Positions 1 to 5,265 of a DNA stretch of 5,265 bases are shown here, piece by piece; within the stretch, counting starts at the first letter, position 1, and the number at the start of each line of letters is the position of its first letter. The notes below the pieces were generated by a model. The model was not told where the DNA came from, ran no database searches, and saw only the letters and a list, made by a program, of their open reading frames with translations. The stretch spans positions 1 through 5,265 of the forward strand of contig JANXSH010000311.1 of assembly GCA_025356615.1 (NCBI GenBank), written 5' to 3'. Source of the DNA: Planctomycetia bacterium (GTDB lineage Bacteria; Planctomycetota; Planctomycetia; Gemmatales; Gemmataceae). The translations under genes were made by a program, and so were the position numbers.

Positions 1-92
1 GGTCGAGCGGAGCGAGGCCCACCACCAGCCCTCGGCAGTATGAACAGGGGATGAAGTCAGAGAAGTGCTGGTGGGCCTCGCTCCGCTCGACC
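1..92. repeat. Perfect 24-bp inverted repeat, REP/BIME-like
   Basis: Bases 1-24 are the exact reverse complement of 69-92, with a 44-nt centre at 25-68. Each arm also contains an imperfect short palindrome of its own (GGG...CCC ends, with GC pairs near the tip), so the element reads as two REP-like units in inverted orientation. On the minus strand the right arm is preceded by GTAGGGTG (rc of 93-100), a head that I recall from dispersed repeats in many GC-rich bacterial genomes. The left arm starts at the first base of the window, so the element probably extends leftward. It lies 25 nt beyond the stop of the minus-strand gene ending at 117. It may protect the 3' end of that mRNA or act as a weak terminator, but no T-run is visible. 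The repeat itself is certain. The REP-like classification is inference. Confidence 0.75.
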
Positions 93-116
93 CACCCTAC
101 GGCGGAACGAATACGA

Positions 117-1235
117 TCACTTCTTCGTATAACTCAAACTCAACAGCGCGAACGCCGTCGCCAGGTTCGGGTCGCCTTCGCCGAATGCGTCCTCCTGGGA
201 CTTGGCGACGAAACTGCCGGTCTTGGCGTTCTGGCGCTTCTTGAGGGCGGCGAGTAGGTCTTTGCGCCACTCGTGCTTCACGCCCTTGGAGTCGGCGAAG
301 TTCTCTTCGCCGAAGGCCTCCATCGCCTTGGCGAAGGTGTGGTAGTAGTAGAAGAGGCCAGCCTGACCGTAGCCGGGGTTCTCTTCCAGGGTGTAGTTCT
401 TGCGGATCCAGGCGACCGCGCCGAGGACGCGCGGGTCCTTCTTATCGACGCCGGCGTAGAGGAAGCTCTTCAACCCCGCGTAGGTCATCGACCCGAGCGA
501 TCGCAGGCCGCCGTCGCCGTTGGAGTGCTTCTCGTCGTCGGGGTCCGGGACGTAGACGAAGCCGCCCTTGTCCGCCTCCTTGGCCTTGGCGGCGAAGGGC
601 TGATCGTTGCCTTTTTCCTTGTCCGGTAGGTTCTGGCAGCGCGAGATGAACTTGATGGCGTTCAGGACCGCCGGGTCGTTCTTGGGCACACCCGCAGCGA
701 GGAGGGCGTCGAGGAAGAGTTGGGTGTTCGACAGGTCGGGGCGGGACTTGGCGTCGTAGCCGACGCCGCCGAGCTTGATGTCCTTGCCCGCCGGGTCGTC
801 CTGTTGGAGCTTCTTGAGGAAGGCAGCGCCGTTCTTCAAGATGGTGTCGAACTTGCCGTCCTTGTTGGCCTCCGCGAGGGCCATCATTGCGACGGAGGTC
901 GTGTAGTTGGCGAGGCCCTTTTCGTAGATGCCACCGTCCTCCTTGACCTTCTTCGTCAGGTAGGCGATGGCCTTTTTGACGGTCGGATCGTCGGCCGTGT
1001 AGCCGTTGCGAATCATGGCCGTCACGACGAGGGCCGTCACTCCCGGCCCGAACTTCTTCTCAGAGAAGCTTCCGTTCTTGGACTGTTTAGTACGCAAGTA
1101 GGCGACCGCCTTGTCGGCGATGGCCTTGGCGTCGTCGGTCTTGTCGTCGGCTGCTTCCGCCGGAGGCGAAGCGAGGGCGACGAGGCCCAATCCGGCAACG
1201 GTGAGCAGGAGTGCGAAGCGGGATAGCAGTTTCAC
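117..1235 (-). CDS. Secreted prenyltransferase/squalene-oxidase-repeat (alpha-toroid) protein
   Basis: The product is a 372-residue exported protein of the prenyltransferase/squalene-oxidase-repeat type, which folds as an alpha/alpha toroid. The chosen GTG start at 1235 has GGAG 8 nt upstream (rc of 1244-1247) and begins a textbook signal peptide: KLLSR, then a hydrophobic run at about 7-22, then SPPAEA with likely cleavage after Ala28. The frame stays open upstream to an ATG at 1340, but using it would bury the signal peptide behind 35 residues, so it is rejected. Six QW-like repeats are visible, each a helix followed by a Gly/aromatic turn: QSKNGSF (51-57), DGGIY (100-104), GGVGY (156-160), GGFVY (224-228), NPGYGQAGLFYYYHTF (286-301) and KTGSFV (338-343). 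The DxDD motif of squalene-hopene cyclases and the DCTAE motif of oxidosqualene cyclases are absent, and the length is about half that of a full cyclase. A single toroid with a binding or structural role outside the cytoplasm is more likely than terpene cyclisation. The true substrate is unknown. The only Cys is residue 200. Confidence 0.9.
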   Translation of the reverse strand: MKLLSRFALLLTVAGLGLVALASPPAEAADDKTDDAKAIADKAVAYLRTKQSKNGSFSEKKFGPGVTALVVTAMIRNGYTADDPTVKKAIAYLTKKVKEDGGIYEKGLANYTTSVAMMALAEANKDGKFDTILKNGAAFLKKLQQDDPAGKDIKLGGVGYDAKSRPDLSNTQLFLDALLAAGVPKNDPAVLNAIKFISRCQNLPDKEKGNDQPFAAKAKEADKGGFVYVPDPDDEKHSNGDGGLRSLGSMTYAGLKSFLYAGVDKKDPRVLGAVAWIRKNYTLEENPGYGQAGLFYYYHTFAKAMEAFGEENFADSKGVKHEWRKDLLAALKKRQNAKTGSFVAKSQEDAFGEGDPNLATAFALLSLSYTKK

Positions 1236-1243
1236 GGATGTGT

Positions 1244-1248
1244 CTCCG
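1244..1248 (-). promoter_or_regulatory. Ribosome binding site deciding the GTG start at 1235
   Basis: The reverse complement reads CGGAG, an anti-16S match 8 nt before the GTG at 1235-1233. Together with the signal peptide that begins at this codon, it decides the start against the in-frame ATG at 1340. Confidence 0.65.
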
Positions 1249-1329
1249 GGGAAGCAGCGGGATTCGCGAACCACCAGTCCGGCGCGTGCAAACTCGGTGC
1301 CGAACCCTGTCGAGCCAGGAACTCTGGAC

Positions 1330-1371
1330 CGATCGCCCATCGTTGGTAAACGATCGCCCAGTCATGGTCAC
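1330..1371. promoter_or_regulatory. Imperfect tandem repeat, candidate operator
   Basis: CGATCGCCCA occurs at 1330-1339 and again at 1351-1360, and TGGT follows each copy after four variable bases. The unit is therefore repeated imperfectly (15 of 21 positions) with a 21-bp period. Two helical turns place both copies on the same DNA face, as expected for paired binding of a regulator. The site lies about 95 bp upstream of the GTG at 1235 and about 250 bp upstream of the plus-strand gene, so it would suit control of the minus-strand gene better. No regulator is identifiable. Confidence 0.3.
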
Positions 1372-1450
1372 GGACTGTCCAGCGATATCCTATAAAATAC
1401 GGAGGCGCATTAGCTACAGATGAACACAGATACTCACGGTTCGCTCGACC

Positions 1451-1619
1451 CTCTAGCGCGCCTTCGGATCGCCCTACTCGACTCGAGGTCATGATTCGAG
1501 AGGACTCGAGTCTGGTTCCGACCGATCGGGCAACGCTCCTGGAGAGACGTACCCACTTGCGTAACATGACGATAGCTATACACTTGCAGGGAAACACGAA
1601 CAGAAGAGGCGCGCTAGAG
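1451..1619 (+). promoter_or_regulatory. Possible structured 5' leader of the kinase gene
   Basis: A 13-nt left arm (1451-1463) is the exact reverse complement of 1607-1619. The right arm contains the last three bases of the Shine-Dalgarno sequence AAGAGG (1604-1609) and the first base of the GTG start. In between are smaller helices: GACTCGAG (1480-1487) with CTCGAGTC (1505-1512), and CTCC (1536-1539) with GGAG (1541-1544). If transcription begins upstream of 1451, the closing helix would hide the ribosome site, the geometry of a translational switch. A transposable mini-element with terminal repeats is less likely because no target-site duplication flanks the arms. The match is certain. The regulatory role is inference, and no known riboswitch class is recognised. 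Confidence 0.3.
1604..1609 (+). promoter_or_regulatory. Ribosome binding site for the kinase gene
   Basis: AAGAGG lies 9 nt before GTG 1619 and 15 nt before the in-frame ATG at 1625. The spacing favours the GTG start, although a weaker GAG at 1617-1619 could serve the ATG. The difference is only two residues. Confidence 0.5.
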
Positions 1620-4600
1620 TGCTAATGAACCCGACCTCGTGGACCCTGCTCGCCCCGTTGGCCGCGGGAGCGGATACCGTATCCTACCGCGCCCAGCTCG
1701 GGGACGGCACGCCCGTCGAGGTTCGGACGTTCTCCTCGGCCCTGGACCCGGTCAAGTGGCCGCGCCACCAGCGGAGGCTCCGCCTGGCGCAGATGCTCCA
1801 GCACGCCGGCGCACGCCAGGTACTCGACCTGCGCCTCGGCGACGACCCCCCCGCGCTGGTCCTCGCCTGGAGCGAGGCGCGGCCCCTGCGCGAAGTGTTC
1901 GCGGGGCGACTGCCGTTGCCCACCATCCACGCGGTTCGACTCGCGATCGACCTCGCCGCCCTATTGCGGGCGGCGCATCGGCTGGGGCTGGCGCACGGCG
2001 ACCTCTCGCCGGACACCGTCGGCCTCGTGGCCTTCTCGATCGAGGTCGATTTCACTCCGGGGCCGAACGACACGGGGGCGAGGCTGCTTTCCGACTCCGC
2101 GAGCGGGCCGGCGGCGGACGATGTCGCCTCCCTCGCCGGTCTCCTTTGCTGGATGATGAGCGGGGAGGTTTCCCACGAGAGCAAGGACATTCCCCCGACC
2201 ACGCCGGGGCCGTTGCGTGGGCTGCTCGCCGACATGCTGGCGCGGTCCGCGCTGGATCGCCTGCCGATCGCGAAGGTAGAGGATCGACTGATCGAGATCG
2301 CCGAATTGTTCGAGAGCCAGGACAACCTTGCTTCTACCCGCATCGCCGTTCGTGCCGGTGAGAAACCTACGATACCGCCTGGGGGGGGACGGCGAGAGCA
2401 ACTCGGACGATTCCGGCTGATCGAGAAGCTCGGGTCCGGTGGGATGGGCGAAGTCTTCCGCGCGGAGGACAGTGCCGATGGGACGATCGTCGCGGTCAAG
2501 ACACTCCTTCCTGAGTATTCCAGCAAGCCGGAAATGCTGAAGCGATTCGTCAAGGAGGCCCGCCTCCTGGCCGAGATCCGCGACCCCCATGTGGCCCGAT
2601 TGCTCGAGGTCAACGAGGACGAGGGCCAGCACTATCTCGCCGTCGAATTCGTGTCAGGCCCGACACTCTCGCGACTCCTCGCGGCCCGTCCACTCCCCGA
2701 ACGGATCGCACTGGCGGTCGTGGCTGATGTCTGCCATGCCCTCGTCGCCGTCCACGAGCGCGGCATCCTGCACCGCGATATCAAGCCCGACAACATCCTA
2801 CTCACCTGCGACCCGACGGGCCGAGATAGCCTCCCGCCGGGGCCGCTCGCCAAGCTCTCGGACTTCGGCCTCGCCCGGCACCTGGATCAGTCGGAGTCGA
2901 TGAGTCTGACGCGCACCGGGGCCATCCTGGGCACGCCGTTCTACCTCTCCCCCGAGCAGTGTACCGGAGCCGAACTCGACGCGCGCACGGACATCTACAG
3001 TCTCGGAGCGACGCTCTACCACCTGCTCACCGGCAACCCGCCCTTCCTCGGCGACAGCCCCCTGACGCTCATCAACCACCACTGCAACACCCCCGCGCCC
3101 TCGCCGCGCCTGATCGTCCCCACCCTGTCCGACGGCACCTGTCGCCTGGTCGAGAGGATGCTGGCGAAGCGGCCGGACCATCGCTACCGTAGCGCCGCCG
3201 AATTGTTGGGCGAAGTCGAGGCGTGTCTGGGCGGGAAGCCCTCGAGTGTGGCCGTCCATCCCCGGCTGCCCGAAGGCGACCCGGCGCGAGTGTTGTGCTA
3301 TGATTTCGAGTGGCACCTGGCTTCGTCGCCCGGCGAACTCTGGCCCTATGTGTCGAACACCGAGCGACTCAATCGCGCCATCCACCTGCCCGCCGTCGAT
3401 TGGACGATATCGCCCGACGACGCGGGCCGGGTGTGGCGGCAGGGCTTGCTGCGAAAGCTCGGGCTGGAGATCGTCTGGAAGGAACACCCCTTCGAGTGGG
3501 TCGAGGGCCGACGATTCGGCGTGCTGCGAGAGTTCGAGTCGGGGCCGTTCCGCTGGTTCGTCAGCATCGTGGAATTGGTCCCGACTGTGGGCGGCGGGAC
3601 GACGTTGAGCCACCGCCTCCGGGTCGAGCCGTTCGGCATCCTGGGCCGGACCTTCGCCGCCCTGGAGATGGGCAACAAGACCCGGCGCAAACTCGACCGC
3701 GTCTACCGCCGCATCGACGAGGTGCTGCGCAACAAGGCCGGGGCGGGGCTGGTCGATGCCTTCGAGGAGCCGCCGCGCCTCGGCGGGGCGGCCCAACGCC
3801 GGCTCGACGAGGGGATGGACGCGCTCGCCCGCCACGCCGTCGATCCGCACATCGTCGAGCTGCTCGGAGCCTACCTCGCCACCGGCCCGGCACAGGAGTT
3901 GGGCCGCATCCGGCCGATCGCCCTGGCCCGCCGCCTCGGCCTCGACGCGAACGCCGTCTGCGAGGCGTGCCTCCATGCGACCCGCGCGGGGTTGCTGATC
4001 CTCTCCTGGGATCTACTCTGCCCGCTGTGCCGCATCCCCTCGCAGTTGGAGGACACGCTGAAGGCAGTGCGCGACCACGCCCATTGCCCGGCCTGCGCCG
4101 TCGATTACGAGGTAGACTTCAGCCGCTCCGTCGAGATGATCTTCCGCGTGCATCCGTCGATCCGCGAGGCGGAAACGGGCGTGTACTGCATCGGCGGCCC
4201 GGCGCACTCGCCGCACGTCGTCGCCCAGGTTCGCGTCGCCCCCGGTGAGCGCCTCGAGGTGCCGTTGGAACTGTCCGAAGGGACGTATCGGCTGCGTGGG
4301 CCACAACTGCCCACGGCGGTCGATGCGCGGATCGAGCGCGGCCTGTATCCGTCCCTATGGGAGGTCGATCTGGGCCGACTCGACTCGTCCGGGCTTACGA
4401 CCTTGCGCGTCGGTGCCCAGGTGTTGGCGCTGGCGAACACGCACGACAAGGAGTTGGTCGTCCGTCTCGAGCGGACCGCGCCGCGCGACGACGCGCTGAC
4501 GGCGGCCCGCGCCGCGTCGATGGCCCTGTTCCGCGAACTATTCCCCGGCGAAGTGCTGATGCCGGGGCAGCTCGTGAGCGTCTCGACTATCACGCTGGTT

Positions 4601-5059
4601 GCGACGGAGTTGGTCGGCATTCGCGGCATCGCCGAGCGGCGGGGCGAGACGCAGGCGTTCGGCGTCCTCCACGAACACCTGCGCCAGTTCGAGGCGGTGG
4701 CACGCCGGCACGGCGGGGCGATGCTCAAGGCGGTCGGCGACGGTGCCATCGCCGCCTTCCACGAGACCGGCGGCGCGGTGCGCGCGGCCCTCGAACTCGA
4801 CGCCCCGCCGGAAGCCGACCTCCGCCTCGCCGTGCATCGCGGCCCCGCCCTCGCCGCGACGATCAACGAGCGGCTCGACTACTTCGGCGGCAGCGTCCGC
4901 CACCTCTTGGAGATCCTGCGAGCGGCGAACTCGGGGGAGCGCCTCTTCGACAAAGCCTTGCTCGACGACGTGTCGATCAGCGCCCTCCTCGGCCAAGGGG
5001 CCAAAGAGGGCGTGATCCGCTGGATCGAAACGGCGGGGGCGTATGTGTTGGTGGTGTAA
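1619..5059 (+). CDS. Pseudokinase-Ser/Thr kinase-SRPBCC-DUF5939-cyclase-like fusion protein
   Basis: This 1146-residue cytoplasmic protein has no signal peptide or membrane segment. Domain 1 (about 8-230) is a degenerate kinase fold: Arg36 replaces the ATP-binding Lys, the catalytic loop is HGDLSPDT (126-133), and DFT (144-146) stands where DFG belongs. Domain 2 (about 264-535) is a complete Hanks-type kinase: LGSGGMGEVF (271-280), VAVK with Lys294, Glu313, HRDIKPDN (385-392), DFG (415-417), SPE (444-446) and Asp458. Thr431, Thr433 and Thr439 in the activation segment are candidate autophosphorylation sites. Domain 3 (about 555-705) resembles SRPBCC/START ligand-binding proteins. Domain 4 (about 720-930) resembles DUF5939, with CPLC (801-804) and CPAC (823-826) as a probable zinc site. 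Domain 5 (about 985-1146) is a class III cyclase homology domain with Glu997, Lys1037, Asp1041 and Asp1087, but Arg1094 and Glu1098 where the catalytic Asn and Arg belong. Ser/Thr phosphorylation is the well-supported activity. Cyclase activity is doubtful. Start choice between GTG 1619 and ATG 1625 is open. Confidence 0.95.
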   Translation: MLMNPTSWTLLAPLAAGADTVSYRAQLGDGTPVEVRTFSSALDPVKWPRHQRRLRLAQMLQHAGARQVLDLRLGDDPPALVLAWSEARPLREVFAGRLPLPTIHAVRLAIDLAALLRAAHRLGLAHGDLSPDTVGLVAFSIEVDFTPGPNDTGARLLSDSASGPAADDVASLAGLLCWMMSGEVSHESKDIPPTTPGPLRGLLADMLARSALDRLPIAKVEDRLIEIAELFESQDNLASTRIAVRAGEKPTIPPGGGRREQLGRFRLIEKLGSGGMGEVFRAEDSADGTIVAVKTLLPEYSSKPEMLKRFVKEARLLAEIRDPHVARLLEVNEDEGQHYLAVEFVSGPTLSRLLAARPLPERIALAVVADVCHALVAVHERGILHRDIKPDNILLTCDPTGRDSLPPGPLAKLSDFGLARHLDQSESMSLTRTGAILGTPFYLSPEQCTGAELDARTDIYSLGATLYHLLTGNPPFLGDSPLTLINHHCNTPAPSPRLIVPTLSDGTCRLVERMLAKRPDHRYRSAAELLGEVEACLGGKPSSVAVHPRLPEGDPARVLCYDFEWHLASSPGELWPYVSNTERLNRAIHLPAVDWTISPDDAGRVWRQGLLRKLGLEIVWKEHPFEWVEGRRFGVLREFESGPFRWFVSIVELVPTVGGGTTLSHRLRVEPFGILGRTFAALEMGNKTRRKLDRVYRRIDEVLRNKAGAGLVDAFEEPPRLGGAAQRRLDEGMDALARHAVDPHIVELLGAYLATGPAQELGRIRPIALARRLGLDANAVCEACLHATRAGLLILSWDLLCPLCRIPSQLEDTLKAVRDHAHCPACAVDYEVDFSRSVEMIFRVHPSIREAETGVYCIGGPAHSPHVVAQVRVAPGERLEVPLELSEGTYRLRGPQLPTAVDARIERGLYPSLWEVDLGRLDSSGLTTLRVGAQVLALANTHDKELVVRLERTAPRDDALTAARAASMALFRELFPGEVLMPGQLVSVSTITLVATELVGIRGIAERRGETQAFGVLHEHLRQFEAVARRHGGAMLKAVGDGAIAAFHETGGAVRAALELDAPPEADLRLAVHRGPALAATINERLDYFGGSVRHLLEILRAANSGERLFDKALLDDVSISALLGQGAKEGVIRWIETAGAYVLVV
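2381..2388 (+). repeat. G8 homopolymer in the linker between pseudokinase and kinase
   Basis: Eight consecutive G residues encode Gly255-Gly257 in the flexible linker between domains 1 and 2. Losing or gaining one G would bring a stop within a few dozen codons and leave only the pseudokinase. Such tracts are prone to slippage and to sequencing error. Here the frame is intact and both flanking domains read correctly. Confidence 0.6.
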
Positions 5060-5156
5060 GAGCGCTTGACAATGTCTTCGCCGCACGCAGTAATTATCAT
5101 CCCTGTGTATCGCCCTAGACTGCGAATATTACCCCGGCCCGAAATATTGTCAATAA
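5060..5156. other. Convergent intergenic stretch with inverted repeats
   Basis: This 97-nt AT-richer stretch lies between the kinase stop and the stop of the partial minus-strand gene. TTGACAAT (5066-5073) is the reverse complement of 5146-5153. GCCGCA (5080-5085) plus GTAATTAT (5090-5097) are the reverse complement of TGCGGC (5166-5171) plus ATAATTAC (5153-5160), leaving 4-5 nt unmatched between the two blocks. The two repeat pairs cross rather than nest, so they cannot form one simple hairpin. AATATT occurs at 5125-5130 and 5143-5148 and could form a weak 6-bp stem. TTGACA followed by AGTAAT after 17 nt looks like a promoter by consensus but points into the 3' end of a convergent gene. No classic stem plus T-run terminator is visible. 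Confidence 0.4.
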
Positions 5157-5265
5157 TTACGGCCCTGCGGCGTATTGGGCGCAGGGGTGACGGAAGTAGC
5201 TCTTGACGTGTTCGGGCAGGTGCAGCAGCCCGCGCATGAATCGCTGGATTCGGGACCGTAGCTCT
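5157..5265 (-). CDS. C-terminal end of an unrecognised protein (partial)
   Basis: The minus strand is open from the window edge (first whole codon at 5264) to a TAA at 5157-5159, giving 35 residues. They run from ELRSRIQRFMRGLLHLPEHV to YAAGP. About 80% of the codons end in G or C, and the residues look like ordinary protein (a basic amphipathic helix, then LPEHVKSYFRHP). The other two minus frames read Pro/Thr/Ser/Cys-rich or Arg/Ala-rich shadow sequence. The gene converges on the kinase gene with a 97-nt gap. I do not recognise the family. A transposase C-terminus is possible, given the inverted repeats just beyond the stop, but that is only a guess. Confidence 0.45.
   Translation of the reverse strand, partial: ELRSRIQRFMRGLLHLPEHVKSYFRHPCAQYAAGP

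Larger units (their letters stand above)
1236..1618. other. Divergent intergenic region (383 nt), no convincing gene
   Basis: This stretch separates two divergently transcribed genes and must contain the promoters of both. Open frames cross it, but none has an RBS or protein-like composition. An AT-rich block, TATAAAAT (1391-1398), is the best -10-like element. It reads on either strand and has no good TTGACA partner. A second AT-rich palindrome, ATAGCTAT (1572-1579), overlaps TATACA (1577-1582), 37 nt ahead of the plus-strand start, and is also without a good -35. Listed repeats are CGATCGCCCA twice (1330-1339 and 1351-1360), ACAGAT twice (1416-1421 and 1426-1431), the palindrome GACTCGAGTC (1503-1512), the palindrome CCGATCGG (1522-1529) and CACTTGC twice (1554-1560 and 1581-1587). 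Promoter positions cannot be fixed from sequence alone. Confidence 0.6.

Noticed and set aside
111..130. Small hairpin ATACGA/TCGTAT around the stop codon of the minus-strand gene
   Set aside because: The stem is only 6 bp, it overlaps the stop codon and has no T-run, so it is not a credible terminator.
1236..1340. Upstream ATG extension of the secreted protein
   Set aside because: It adds 35 residues ahead of a complete signal peptide, whereas GTG 1235 has GGAG at 8 nt.
1232..1597. Minus-strand open frame of 121 codons across the intergenic region
   Set aside because: It has no ribosome binding site, has shadow-like composition, and overlaps the start region and signal peptide of the real minus-strand gene in another frame.
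1451..1619. MITE with 13-bp terminal inverted repeats
   Set aside because: No target-site duplication is seen: the flanks are CGACC on the left and TGCTA on the right. The right arm also coincides with a functional translation start. A leader helix fits better.
1684..2613. Long minus-strand open frame inside the kinase gene (309 codons)
   Set aside because: It is antisense to clearly motif-bearing coding sequence, its product is Ser/Arg-rich, and it is typical of shadow frames in GC-rich genes. The same applies to the 392-codon frame at 2798-3976.
5066..5094. Consensus-like promoter TTGACA-17 nt-AGTAAT on the plus strand
   Set aside because: It would transcribe into the 3' end of the convergent partial gene with no visible plus-strand gene downstream, and the -10 is weak.
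1..5265. CRISPR arrays, tRNA or rRNA genes
   Set aside because: No regularly spaced repeats, cloverleaf-like segments or conserved rRNA sequence were seen on either strand.

Overview
The window looks like a piece of a GC-rich bacterial chromosome, most probably from a planctomycete of the Gemmata type. The reasons are a very large soluble Hanks-type Ser/Thr kinase fused to many other domains, a secreted prenyltransferase/squalene-oxidase-repeat protein, GTG start codons, strong G/C third-position bias and long structured intergenic DNA. This placement rests on recalled family distributions, not on a search.

Layout. Positions 1-92 hold a perfect 24-bp inverted repeat around a 44-nt centre, resembling a REP/BIME-type dispersed palindrome. 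A secreted alpha-toroid protein (minus strand, 1235 down to 117) follows, with a GTG start, a GGAG ribosome site and a clear signal peptide. A 383-nt divergent intergenic region (1236-1618) comes next. It carries 10-bp repeats with a 21-bp period, and a 13-bp inverted repeat whose right arm covers most of the Shine-Dalgarno sequence and the first base of the next gene. The main gene (plus strand, 1619-5059, 1146 aa) fills the rest of the window. A short convergent intergenic stretch (5060-5156) and the C-terminal 35 codons of an unrecognised minus-strand gene close it.

The main gene is the notable one. One soluble polypeptide contains a degenerate kinase fold (about 8-230), a canonical Ser/Thr kinase domain with every catalytic motif (about 264-535), an SRPBCC/START-like ligand-binding domain (about 555-705), a DUF5939-like Cys-rich domain with CPLC/CPAC knuckles (about 720-930) and a class III nucleotide-cyclase homology domain (about 985-1146). 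The cyclase keeps one metal Asp and both presumed base-selecting residues. It has Glu for the other metal Asp and lacks the transition-state Asn and Arg. The protein therefore combines an active kinase with a pseudokinase and a probable pseudocyclase. I infer a cytoplasmic integrator that uses two dead enzyme folds and a hydrophobic-ligand pocket to control one live kinase.

The two complete genes are divergent and share upstream DNA. Nothing in the sequence proves a functional link, although a kinase sensing a hydrophobic ligand beside a secreted terpenoid-cyclase-fold protein is a testable pairing.
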